Shown in pieces: positions 34,920-43,895 of a stretch of 64,000 bases of DNA. The notes under the pieces were generated by a model that worked only from the letters and a program-made list of their open reading frames with translations, did no database searches and was not told the origin of the DNA. Each line of letters begins with the position of its first letter. The first letter of the stretch is position 1. This DNA comes from Rhodohalobacter barkolensis (GTDB lineage Bacteria; Bacteroidota; Rhodothermia; Balneolales; Balneolaceae), in assembly GCF_002834295.1 (NCBI RefSeq), contig NZ_PISP01000001.1, positions 1,240,001-1,304,000 of the forward strand, written 5' to 3'. The position numbers and the translations under genes were made by a program.

Positions 34920-37040
34920 TCAAGCCTCTGATGACAGAGTCTCTTCAATTACTCGTTTTTGAATGTCGTTCGGTACCGGACCATAATCGTGAAATCGCCT
35001 TCTATAAGTTGCACTGCCCTGGGTCATGGACTTTAATCGAGTTGTATATTTATCCAGCTCCTGCAGGGGTACAATTGCTTTAATTTTTTGAATAGATCCC
35101 TCGGAATCCATGCCAAGAATTTGTCCGCGTCTCGAACTTAAATCACTCAGTACATCTCCCATATAATCAGATGGCAGAGTGACTTCAATTTCGTACAGCG
35201 GCTCTAAAAGCTGTGGTGAAGCGTTCAGAAAACCTTCTTTAAATGCCATCAAAGCAGCTGTTTTAAAGGCAGCTTCATTAGAGTCGACCGAGTGCATTGA
35301 GCCGTCGTACACAGAAACACGAATATCCCTTGCACGGCAGCCGCTCATAGGTCCACTCTCCATTTTTTCCATAATCCCTTTCAAAATGGCCGGCAAAAAT
35401 CGATTATCAATCACCCCGCCTACAATACAGTTTTGATAAACCAATTTACCGCCCCACTCCAGGTCTATCTCTTGTACGTTTCTCACATTTAAATCATCCC
35501 TGTCAGGAATTCCTTCGTACCAGGGTTCAATAGAGAGATTAACTTCTGCAAATTGACCGGCTCCCCCACTCTGCTTTTTGTGCTTGTAATGAGCCTCCGC
35601 TTTCCGTGTAATCGTTTCACGATATGGAATTCTGGGTGTAATAAACTCAACCTTCAGCTGAAACCGATTTTGCAGCTCATGGAGAATCACATTCAGGTGC
35701 TCCTCACCCAGCCCGTGCAAAATAGTCTGTTGCAGTTCCTGGCTATGCTCCACCCGCAGTGACGGATCTTCTTTTTCAATCTGATGGAGAGCATTACTTA
35801 ATTTATCCTCATCACCCTCATTCAGCAATTTGATTGCAACCCTAATGGTGGGTTCCGGATATTCGATCGGATCAAACTCAAGGTCATTCTCCTTCCCGGT
35901 CAAAGTGTCGCCCGAAGTTGTATTCTTCAGTTTCACAGTCACACCGATGTCGCCGGCATCCAGTTGCGACACTTCAGTTCGTTTTTCACCCTGAGCGCTG
36001 AAGAGAGCACCTAACCGAAGTGAATCTCCGGTTCTCTTATTTTCCAAATCCATCCCATGCTGAACAGATCCATCCATTACTTTAAAATAGGTCAGATCTC
36101 CCACATGACTCTCAGACGTTGACCGGAATACAAACAGAGCCGGTTCCCCTTCCGGATTTACCTTATGAGATTTTCCGCTTTTGGTTGGAAGCTCTCTTTC
36201 GGTAGGATCCGGAGTTACATTGCCAATAAAGCCCATAATACGCCCGGAACCCATGTTTTTTTCCGCAACCGTACAGAACATAGGAAAGATATCGCGGTTC
36301 AGCATTCCTAATTTCAGTCCATCACGCATCTGGTACTCATCCAGTTCACCATTTTCAAAATAGAGATCGAGAAGGCTTTCATCATTCTCGGCTATGGTTT
36401 CAACCAACTCGTTATGCAGTAATTCAGCCTGAGCTTTCAGAGACTCGGGAATGGGAAGCTTGTCAGGTCGGCCACCGGCTTCAGGAAACTCATACATCGT
36501 CATTTTCAATACATCCACAATGGCGTGAAAATCATCCCCTTCACTATACGGAAACTGAACCACAGCGACACCCCGGCCAAACCGTTCTTTAGCCATGTCC
36601 ACCGTTTTTTGGAAATCGGAAAGTTCACTGTCCAGTTTATTTGCAATCAACATGGTAGGAAGATTTCGTTTCTCAGCCGCTTTCCAAAAAGCTTCTGTAC
36701 CCACTTCTACGCCATATTCGCTGCTTAAAACAATCATAGCTGAATCTGCTACATGAAGAGAATCTGATACCTGTCCCCAGTAATCGGGTGTACCGGGTGT
36801 ATCCAGAAGGTTGATTTTTGTACCCCGCCAATCGAGATGAAGAATCGATCCATATACAGATTTTTCCTTCTCTTTTTCAATTTCATGATAATCTGAGAGC
36901 GTAGATTTATTTTCTATTGAGCCTCGCTTGTGAGATGATCCTGATTCGAAAATCATCGTTTCGGCCAGTGTTGTTTTTCCTGAACCTGTGTGCCCCATCA
37001 GAGCTACATTTCGAATCTTGCTGGTTGGGTAGTTTTTCAT
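34920..37040 (-). CDS. Elongation factor G-like GTPase (EF-G paralogue, FusA2 type)
   Basis: This 706-residue translational GTPase has full EF-G domain length. It has G1 GHTGSGKTTL (about 16-25), G3 DTPGTPDY (80-87), G4 ANKLD (133-137), an EF-G domain IV region (about 470-600) and a C-terminal domain with VTLPSDYMGDVLSDLSSRRGQILG. Canonical EF-G has GHIDAGKTT and DTPGHVDF. Here the position of the catalytic His is Thr84, as in the divergent EF-G-2/FusA2 group. This argues against it being the main translocase and for a specialised or accessory role in translation or recycling. It is not next to ribosomal protein genes. Confidence 0.88.
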   Translation of the reverse strand: MKNYPTSKIRNVALMGHTGSGKTTLAETMIFESGSSHKRGSIENKSTLSDYHEIEKEKEKSVYGSILHLDWRGTKINLLDTPGTPDYWGQVSDSLHVADSAMIVLSSEYGVEVGTEAFWKAAEKRNLPTMLIANKLDSELSDFQKTVDMAKERFGRGVAVVQFPYSEGDDFHAIVDVLKMTMYEFPEAGGRPDKLPIPESLKAQAELLHNELVETIAENDESLLDLYFENGELDEYQMRDGLKLGMLNRDIFPMFCTVAEKNMGSGRIMGFIGNVTPDPTERELPTKSGKSHKVNPEGEPALFVFRSTSESHVGDLTYFKVMDGSVQHGMDLENKRTGDSLRLGALFSAQGEKRTEVSQLDAGDIGVTVKLKNTTSGDTLTGKENDLEFDPIEYPEPTIRVAIKLLNEGDEDKLSNALHQIEKEDPSLRVEHSQELQQTILHGLGEEHLNVILHELQNRFQLKVEFITPRIPYRETITRKAEAHYKHKKQSGGAGQFAEVNLSIEPWYEGIPDRDDLNVRNVQEIDLEWGGKLVYQNCIVGGVIDNRFLPAILKGIMEKMESGPMSGCRARDIRVSVYDGSMHSVDSNEAAFKTAALMAFKEGFLNASPQLLEPLYEIEVTLPSDYMGDVLSDLSSRRGQILGMDSEGSIQKIKAIVPLQELDKYTTRLKSMTQGSATYRRRFHDYGPVPNDIQKRVIEETLSSEA

Positions 37041-37176
37041 GAATACTCCTCTTTAAATTATCTATTCCGGCAAACCGGTTGTATCACATTCATGTCGGCT
37101 TCACCGATTATGTTTTGCTAACTTCTCTTCGCTATCTTTCCTATTCTAATTTATAAGGCTTGAGTTTGAAATCAAT

Positions 37177-38166
37177 ATGAAAAAAATACTTTTATTACAG
37201 ACCGGCGGTACCATTGCCATGCAACTAAACAGTAACGGTCCTGAACTGGATTCAGACCGCTGGAGTGATCTGCTTTACAAAGAGATTCCCGAGCTTTCTC
37301 AAGTTGCCGATCTGGAAGCTGAAAAGGTGTTTTTTGAAGACAGTTCAGACGTGAACCGTTCCCACTGGAAGCTGCTTGCCGAATCGATCTACCAGCGTTA
37401 TGAGAACTATGATGGGTTTGTCATTCTTCACGGCACCGATACCATGGCCTACACCGCATCTGCTTTATCCTTTGCTCTTTTAAACAGTAACAAGCCCATT
37501 ATTTTTACCGGAAGCCAAGTCCCGATGAGCAAACTTCGGAGTGATGCACGTCGCAATTTAGTAAATGCGGTTGAACTGGCTACTCAACCCATTCCGGAAA
37601 TTGCCATCTGTTTTAACGACCACCTGTTCAGAGGAAACCGAAGCACAAAGATGAGTATTGGTGATTTTGATGCGTTTGCATCACCCAACTATCCACATCT
37701 GGCTGAAATTGGAATAGACATCAAGTTGTCTGAAAATATTCTGAAACCCACCGGGACATTGAGCTGCAACCCGGTTTTTGATGACTCCATTTTTGTTTTG
37801 AAGCTTCATCCGAACCTTAAATCGGAGTATTTGGATTGTCTGGATCTTGGAAAAATAAAAGTGGTTATCATAGAAGCTTTTGGTAGTGGCAACATGCCGG
37901 TTAAGGGAGATTATAACCTTTTGCCATTTTTAGACCGATGCAAAAATCAGGGCGTTCACGTTATTATCACATCACAGGCGGCATACGATTCTGTAACACT
38001 TGAACAATACTCGAGTGGACGGGAAGCCAAAAAACGCGGAGCACTCAGTGCAGGATCGATGACGATGGAGGCTACAATTACAAAATCGATGTATTTACTT
38101 GGACAAAACCTGGATCAAGAAAAATTCAGAAATCAATTTGAAAAAAACCTGGCCGGGGAGCGTTAA
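37177..38166 (+). CDS. ansA: L-asparaginase, type I (cytosolic)
   Basis: This hydrolyses asparagine to aspartate and ammonia. The 329-residue protein has no signal peptide, which fits the type I cytosolic form. The first catalytic Thr is in LLQTGGTIAM (about residues 6-15). The second catalytic block is FVILHGTDTMAYTASALSF (about 81-99). Further family blocks are PIIFTGSQVPMSKLRSDARRNL and VVIIEAFGSGNMP. It is divergent from the EF-G-like gene, with 136 bases between them. Confidence 0.93.
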   Translation: MKKILLLQTGGTIAMQLNSNGPELDSDRWSDLLYKEIPELSQVADLEAEKVFFEDSSDVNRSHWKLLAESIYQRYENYDGFVILHGTDTMAYTASALSFALLNSNKPIIFTGSQVPMSKLRSDARRNLVNAVELATQPIPEIAICFNDHLFRGNRSTKMSIGDFDAFASPNYPHLAEIGIDIKLSENILKPTGTLSCNPVFDDSIFVLKLHPNLKSEYLDCLDLGKIKVVIIEAFGSGNMPVKGDYNLLPFLDRCKNQGVHVIITSQAAYDSVTLEQYSSGREAKKRGALSAGSMTMEATITKSMYLLGQNLDQEKFRNQFEKNLAGER

Positions 38167-38171
38167 TACCC

Positions 38172-38233
38172 CTCGCCTGTCGACTTCCACAACACTATGA
38201 ACCTCAACTCAACACCTGCAGTCGACGGGCGAG
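38172..38233. repeat. Inverted repeat element after the asparaginase gene
   Basis: CTCGCCTGTCGAC at 38172-38184 and GTCGACGGGCGAG at 38221-38233 are complementary except for one base, with a 36-base AT-richer spacer. Confidence 0.65.
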
Positions 38234-38259
38234 TCCTCAATCTATTTCTCATTCCAACA

Positions 38260-38294
38260 ACCCGATCGTCGAAAAATGCAATCGACAGTCGGGT
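38260..38294. repeat. Second inverted repeat element with a related core
   Basis: ACCCGATCGTCGA at 38260-38272 and TCGACAGTCGGGT at 38282-38294 pair with two mismatched positions around a 9-base loop. Both arms share the GTCGAC/CGACAG flavour of the element just upstream. Confidence 0.6.
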
Positions 38295-38369
38295 GAAATT
38301 ATTTGTGATCATTTTTATACATTGTAAATAATCCCAAGTAATTTAACACAGCTAACCAATTTAATCTTC

Positions 38370-39077
38370 ATGTTTTTCATATTTGATGTAGAAACCATAC
38401 CCGACTTTGAATTTCTTCGAAGAGTATTAAACCAGCCCGATGTAGGTGAAGAGGAGCTGCTTTTGCAGGCAAGCGAAGAGTTAACCCGAAACAACAGTGG
38501 ATTTCTTCCCCCAATGTATCATCGCATGGTCTCATGGGCAGGACTCTGGGTTGAAAACAATGGAAAACCGGTTCAGAAAGTTGCCTGGAATGGAGAAGAT
38601 GAAAGAGAAGGTCTTGAATCCATTTTTGATACACTTCTGACCTATAAGGATTTTGGATTGGTACATCACAATGGCCGTGGATTCGACCTCCCGTTGCTCA
38701 CCTACCGCTCCATGAAGCACAACATGCAGATGCCCATGCGTCTGAATCACTACGACATCCGCTATCGTTTCAGTAAAGAGAATATTGACTTAATGGATGA
38801 GTTCAGCAATTACGGTGCCAGTTCCTATCCCAAGCTTAAGCATCTCGGTTATTTGATTGATGTTCCATTTAAACAAACAGCCGAAGGAAATGAGGTATTA
38901 GCCATGTATAGAGAGGGAAAACTGCCCGAAATTGAGCATTATTGCTACGAAGATGTGATGGCTACGTATATCGTCTGGCTTAGGATGAAATATACGGTTG
39001 GTGACATTCCATTGGATATCTTTTCAAACCTAAACGAACGAGCTCTCAGCAAACTGAAGGAGATCCAAGCCGGGTAA
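38370..39077 (+). CDS. Predicted 3'-5' exonuclease (PolB-like exonuclease domain)
   Basis: This 235-residue DEDDy-type exonuclease belongs to the stand-alone PolB-exonuclease-like group (PF10108). Exo I is FDVETIPD at the N-terminus (Asp and Glu), Exo II is LVHHNGRGFDLPLL (about 91-104), and Exo III is YCYEDVMATYIVWL with the Tyr-Asp pair (about 191-204). It should trim DNA or RNA 3' ends in the cytosol. Its physiological role in Bacteroidota is not established. No polymerase domain is attached. Confidence 0.85.
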   Translation: MFFIFDVETIPDFEFLRRVLNQPDVGEEELLLQASEELTRNNSGFLPPMYHRMVSWAGLWVENNGKPVQKVAWNGEDEREGLESIFDTLLTYKDFGLVHHNGRGFDLPLLTYRSMKHNMQMPMRLNHYDIRYRFSKENIDLMDEFSNYGASSYPKLKHLGYLIDVPFKQTAEGNEVLAMYREGKLPEIEHYCYEDVMATYIVWLRMKYTVGDIPLDIFSNLNERALSKLKEIQAG

Positions 39078-39247
39078 TTTACACCGGTAAAAACATTTAC
39101 GTTGACATGGTATTTCTACTAATCTCTAATTTCAGAAATTACACCTTACTGGTTCTGACTTCATCATAGATTATTGAAGTCACATAGAAATATTATCTTT
39201 CAGCCCTCATACCTCGCATCTATTCTCTCACACCTCGCCAAACAAAA

Positions 39248-40702
39248 TCACCACTCCACAGACAGTCTGCCAAAACCACCATCGAAACGAGTTGTCTCTT
39301 GTCTTGGCCAACCGATACCCGACTCTCTATCTCCATCCACATCGTATGATACTCCTGCCAATAGGTATACATTTGGATTAATTCTGTAGCCTATCGTAAA
39401 TGTAATACGGTCACTTCTCTCCCTTACAATCGGGTAGGCTCTTCTGAAATTATAATCCCGGATACCGTTCGACGGATCCTCCTCTCCCTGCAGATATCGG
39501 TAATCGGCATGAAATTCTAAACCGACTTGTGCTCCCTTTTCGGATGAGCCGTATAATAACCGGCTTTTCATTTTCAGGCGATACTCTTCAAAATCAAACG
39601 GACGGCGGACATCCTCCAGATAGTCAGGTGAAATATCGTCCGGAACAGCATCACCCTGCAATTGATCCACAACCCGTTCCAGCCACATCCACTGTTCCAC
39701 ACTAATTTTTTGATAATTTCCGGTAACAAAAAATCCACCGGAATTGCTGAACTGCCGCGTGTAGAAATCATCATCAAAATCTGATCCCGGTAAAGGCTGC
39801 CTTCTCAGTTTCGAAAATCTCCTTTGATAGGTAAATCCTACTACTCCAATCGGATGAGAATATTGAACCAGTGCTCCCACATAGTGAGCCCACTCTTCAT
39901 CCCAATAATCTAAGTTTTCAACCTCTGTTGAACTGACCTCCTTTTCAGAATATGACTGAATTCCGGTCAACAATTCAGCTCTGAAATTCTTTATCGTCGG
40001 AGAGATCAATTTCAGATTAAACAGCAAAGGGCGACGCTTGTACTGATACGTTGTTTTGTAGCGATCATTCCATTGATTAGCACTGCCGGCTGCCAGATCC
40101 TGAACTACGTTTGCCCCCCAATCCAGGTATGTTATTCCTGTTTGAATCATCCCCGTTTCAAAATCGCCGTATCTGTAATAAAGGGATAAATCCAGATCAG
40201 ATTTGCTGTTTGTAAGAGTGTGATTAGCTCCTACCCGGTGATTTTCCTTTATCCTGTACTCATACCCAAGCTGAAACAAAAACCGGTTGGCTCGCAACTT
40301 TTCCTCATGAGTACCATCAACTAACAGTTCATGATTATCATTGAACACGTAGTTGAATTTAATCTTGTTCTCAATATAAAACTCTGTCGCATTCAGGCTC
40401 CCTGAAGCCAGCCTGTAAGCCTGATCAGCCTCCTGCCAATCATATGCATCGGCCATAGTATAACGATAGGTCAAGAGATCAATTTCATGCTCGGGGCTCA
40501 TCAGATTTACATTTTCCCGAAACAAGCCGCGATTGTAAAGTGTGCCTCCATAATTATTGTTACGGTCCAGCATAAAATTCAGTGTACGCTGTTCCCACTC
40601 CATGAGCGTAACTCCATTCTGAGCATCAACTTGCTGTAATCCTGTTATGAGTATAAAAAGAGTAATTGTTATCCTCTTGAGATAAAGTATAGCCTGCCTC
40701 AT
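39248..40702 (-). CDS. Outer-membrane beta-barrel protein of unknown function
   Basis: This 484-residue protein has a signal peptide (hydrophobic about 9-22, cleavage after QQVDAQ). The rest is almost entirely alternating aromatic/polar strands such as GTLYNRGLF, FKFNYVFNDNHELLVDG, LFQLGYEYRIKENHRVGANHTL and the final YVL-ending terminal strand RFDGGFGRLSVEW. This suggests a barrel of about 16-20 strands, similar in build to porin or LptD-like proteins. No family could be named. It is divergent from the copper-locus gene, with 124 bases between. Confidence 0.65.
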   Translation of the reverse strand: MRQAILYLKRITITLFILITGLQQVDAQNGVTLMEWEQRTLNFMLDRNNNYGGTLYNRGLFRENVNLMSPEHEIDLLTYRYTMADAYDWQEADQAYRLASGSLNATEFYIENKIKFNYVFNDNHELLVDGTHEEKLRANRFLFQLGYEYRIKENHRVGANHTLTNSKSDLDLSLYYRYGDFETGMIQTGITYLDWGANVVQDLAAGSANQWNDRYKTTYQYKRRPLLFNLKLISPTIKNFRAELLTGIQSYSEKEVSSTEVENLDYWDEEWAHYVGALVQYSHPIGVVGFTYQRRFSKLRRQPLPGSDFDDDFYTRQFSNSGGFFVTGNYQKISVEQWMWLERVVDQLQGDAVPDDISPDYLEDVRRPFDFEEYRLKMKSRLLYGSSEKGAQVGLEFHADYRYLQGEEDPSNGIRDYNFRRAYPIVRERSDRITFTIGYRINPNVYLLAGVSYDVDGDRESGIGWPRQETTRFDGGFGRLSVEW

Positions 40703-40777
40703 GAATTTTTACTGATTAATAATTTGCTCAATGATAATAAAAACATGGTTTCTAACCTGAATCAATCTATAATTGTA

Positions 40778-40808
40778 TTGACTTTAAATTCGGACCAAAT
40801 TATCTTTA
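40778..40808 (+). promoter_or_regulatory. Likely promoter of the Cys-rich protein and receptor genes
   Basis: TTG at 40778-40780 and TATCTTTA at 40801-40808 are separated by 20 bases. It fits the Bacteroidota pattern with one mismatch (A for the final G). Confidence 0.4.
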
Positions 40809-40826
40809 ATTAGATTAATAGATAAT

Positions 40827-41273
40827 ATGAAACAATCCATCAGCTCAATATTGGTTATTATATCGCTACTCTTCTCTATGACGGAGATTAGTAAGGTAGC
40901 GGTATTGGGTTATACAATGTTCACAGATGGAGAAAAAGCGGCTCAATTCTGTACCTGCATGGGTTGCTCTCATAGTACCGAATCAGAGAAAGAAAGTTGC
41001 ATGGTAGACATGGGAAGTGACAATTCTCATGAAGAAGAAAGTGAGCCAATGCACTGTAACATGACTCAATCTGCAAATGGCTCTTCTGTATGCGGTTGTG
41101 ACAATTCCCCTTCCGGTGAAAAACAAATTCTATTCAACACACTGGATAAAACGGCTTTACTTGCCGGCTTTCAATACACTTCAAGAGAGTTTAAACAAAG
41201 TATTGAACATCTAAACCGAGAGGAACATCCGGTTTCCGTTCAACGAGATATATTTCACCCTCCCCGAGCATAA
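40827..41273 (+). CDS. Cys/His-rich secreted small protein of a probable copper locus
   Basis: This 148-residue protein has an N-terminal hydrophobic segment (about 5-18; signal peptide or anchor). The metal-ligand-rich region contains C42-x-C44-xx-C47-x-H49, then C58, H68, H76-C77, C89-x-C91. Such thiol/imidazole clusters suit Cu(I) or a similar soft metal. The C-terminus is RDIFHPPRA, a Pro-Pro-ending tail. Small proteins with such tails (DUF2946-like) often precede metal receptors, and this one lies 76 bases before an OprC/NosA-like receptor. It may hand metal to, or sense it for, the receptor. No close family was recognised by eye. Confidence 0.68.
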   Translation: MKQSISSILVIISLLFSMTEISKVAVLGYTMFTDGEKAAQFCTCMGCSHSTESEKESCMVDMGSDNSHEEESEPMHCNMTQSANGSSVCGCDNSPSGEKQILFNTLDKTALLAGFQYTSREFKQSIEHLNREEHPVSVQRDIFHPPRA

Positions 41274-41349
41274 TCATCCTATCGCACATGCTGCAGCATG
41301 AATCCCTCTGCAGTTCACTATAAACACAATTTTATACTAAGGATGAATT

Positions 41350-43665
41350 ATGTCTTATTTCAAATTCATCGTTGCTGTGGTGGCTCTGTGTCTCTATGCA
41401 GATATTCTCCATGCAACGAATCTTAATACTGTCAGCACAGATACTAATGCAACTTTAACTAAAATTACCGGTGTTGTATACTCTTCCGATACAAATGAAC
41501 CGATTTCAGGTGCACACGTATGGATAAGCAACCCTGAACTCATGGCTGTGACAGATGCTGATGGCTTTTTCAGTTTAGAACTGGGCACTGTAACAGAACC
41601 GATTACGGTTCGGATCAGTCACATCGGTTTTAGGCCAATCACAGAAAATATAGAACCGGATGAACTTCAGTCCGGAACTCCCCTTCAGTTTGTTCTTACT
41701 CCTTCATCTGAAATGATGAGTCCCCTTACGGTACTTTCGCACAGAGTCATGAACTCCCCGTCTAATCAAATAGGTACGGATAAGGCCGCATTCTTGCCAA
41801 TCGATTCAGGACAATTTCTGCGTGAAGCGGGGAATGCTTCCGGGATTCGAAAAGGAGGATTCGGAATTGATCCGGTACTTAGAGGGCTCAGTGGAAGCCG
41901 TCTGAATGTGCGCCTGGATGGTCTGACTGCAACAGCGGCTGCTTGTCCCAACCGGATGGATCCACCCACATCGCATATCCGTCTCAGTGATATTGAACGT
42001 GTGGAAATTCATCGGGGACCTCACGCATTACAGTATGGCCCCTCTTTTGGCGGAACTGTTAACTTTGTCAGCCACAAATCTCCGGACTATATAAACTTTG
42101 GTCTGAACGGTGATGTCCGGGCCGGTATAGAGAGTAATACAGGTCACCAGAAAACAGACGCCCGAATCCAGGGTGGGACAGAAAACTGGGATTTCCTTCT
42201 CAGTGGCGGCTTGTCATCAACCGATGATTACACAGGTGGAAGTGGATTGACAGTTGCGTCCGGTTTTCAATCCTATGATTTCGGTTTAGAAGGCGGGATC
42301 AACGTTTTTGCGGGTCATCGACTGACTGCCGGATGGTCACAATCATTTATCCGTGATGCAGATTTCCCTGCGTTAATGATGGATATGGCCATTGATGATA
42401 CCTACAAATTTAAAGCCGGTTATGAATGGACACCCAACCAAGCAGAAAACCTTTCTACAGTTGAAATCAATGGGTACTGGAGCCTGGTAGATCATGAAAT
42501 GAATAATCATAACCGTGATTCATTTAATATGCGGGATGCTATTGCTCTTGCTGAAACCGAAACATACGGCGTTCACAGTAAAGTAAAAGGTCAGTACAAC
42601 TCAGGCTCTTATACGATGACTGCAGGAATCGACCAGCTGGACGTAACAGGAACACGGTTTGTAGACATAAAAATGGGACCGCAAGCCGGAAATAGTATGA
42701 CATATAATTTATGGCAGGATGCTTCCATTTTTAACGCAGGAATATATTCCGGATTTGAGCACTTCATCGATCGATGGACAGTCTCAGCCGGAACACGGAT
42801 CGATTACAATCAAGCAGATTCCAAAGATCCTGCGCCTCGATTCGAAAACACCGATGTCAATTCCACTCATGTGAACTTTAGCGTCAGCGCTGGAATTACG
42901 CGTCAAATAACTTCCACAACTACAGCAGGTTTTTATGTGGGGCGTGGAGTGCGCAGCCCCGATGTAACCGAAAGGTATATCAACTTTCTGACTATTGGTC
43001 GCGACAGTTACGAATACACCGGCAATCCGGATTTAAAAGCAGAGGCAAATAATCAGGCCGATCTGGTACTGAAATCTGAATTCGGAAATTTTAGTATAGA
43101 AACAACAATCTTTGCTTCCTACATGACAAACTATATTTCTGCAGTGATTAATGAGGATTTGCAACCGGTTGGTATGGGAGCTCCCGGTGTCAGAGAATTT
43201 CAAAATCGCGGAGATGCCCTTTTCTCCGGTTTTGAACTTGCCATGAGTCACAATTTGTCAAGAAGCTGGTTTGTTGGATTAAACAGTTCATTTACCAGGG
43301 CTGAATACCTCGACAACAATACACCTGTTGCAGAGATCCCTCCTTTTGAGTCAACCCTCAATATTGGCGGTTCTCTGTTCATGGACCGAATCATGCCGGA
43401 CATAAGCGTTCGAAGAGTCTTTCCTCAAAATCGCTTTAATGAAGAGTTTGGAGAGAGCAGAACACCCGGCTTCTGGTTAGTTGATGCTACATTGAGTTCA
43501 ATTCTTTATGATGGTATTTCGCTTTCAGGCGGTGTGCGAAATCTACTCGATGAGGATTATTACGAGCACTTAAATCGACAATTTAATCCCGGTGTAAATC
43601 CATCAGGAAGCTATTTACCTGAACCCGGCCGGCGATTGTTTATTGAACTATCTGTTCGGTTTTAA
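41350..43665 (+). CDS. TonB-dependent receptor, OprC/NosA-like (probable copper)
   Basis: This 771-residue outer-membrane receptor has a signal peptide (about 1-22), a carboxypeptidase-like domain (about 35-120), a plug (about 140-245) and a barrel ending in RLFIELSVRF. The plug carries ACPNRMDPPTSHI (about 198-210), followed by IERVEIHRGPHALQYGPSFGG. The C-x-NRMDPPT block is typical of the copper receptors OprC and NosA, where this loop lies near the metal site. With the Cys-rich protein upstream, copper uptake or loading is the best guess, not proven. A terminator follows. Confidence 0.82.
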   Translation: MSYFKFIVAVVALCLYADILHATNLNTVSTDTNATLTKITGVVYSSDTNEPISGAHVWISNPELMAVTDADGFFSLELGTVTEPITVRISHIGFRPITENIEPDELQSGTPLQFVLTPSSEMMSPLTVLSHRVMNSPSNQIGTDKAAFLPIDSGQFLREAGNASGIRKGGFGIDPVLRGLSGSRLNVRLDGLTATAAACPNRMDPPTSHIRLSDIERVEIHRGPHALQYGPSFGGTVNFVSHKSPDYINFGLNGDVRAGIESNTGHQKTDARIQGGTENWDFLLSGGLSSTDDYTGGSGLTVASGFQSYDFGLEGGINVFAGHRLTAGWSQSFIRDADFPALMMDMAIDDTYKFKAGYEWTPNQAENLSTVEINGYWSLVDHEMNNHNRDSFNMRDAIALAETETYGVHSKVKGQYNSGSYTMTAGIDQLDVTGTRFVDIKMGPQAGNSMTYNLWQDASIFNAGIYSGFEHFIDRWTVSAGTRIDYNQADSKDPAPRFENTDVNSTHVNFSVSAGITRQITSTTTAGFYVGRGVRSPDVTERYINFLTIGRDSYEYTGNPDLKAEANNQADLVLKSEFGNFSIETTIFASYMTNYISAVINEDLQPVGMGAPGVREFQNRGDALFSGFELAMSHNLSRSWFVGLNSSFTRAEYLDNNTPVAEIPPFESTLNIGGSLFMDRIMPDISVRRVFPQNRFNEEFGESRTPGFWLVDATLSSILYDGISLSGGVRNLLDEDYYEHLNRQFNPGVNPSGSYLPEPGRRLFIELSVRF

Positions 43666-43680
43666 TATCTAGATTTACAG

Positions 43681-43720
43681 TAGCCACACATCAAATATGA
43701 ATAGATGTGTGGCTATTATT
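43681..43720 (+). terminator. Terminator after the copper-type receptor
   Basis: TAGCCACACATC and GATGTGTGGCTA pair over 12 bp with an 11-base loop, followed by TTATTAT. Confidence 0.75.
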
Positions 43721-43895
43721 ATATCAGGATGAACTGTTTTAACATCTGAGAATTTTATAATGGTTTGGATCATTCAATCCTTGAAGGTAAATTAGTTTTA
43801 GAGACAACAGATTGACAAAGCAATTTATGAAATAATTGACGATTCAAGAGACTATAAATTGACTAGTTGCATGGTTATGAAATAAAACCAAATGG

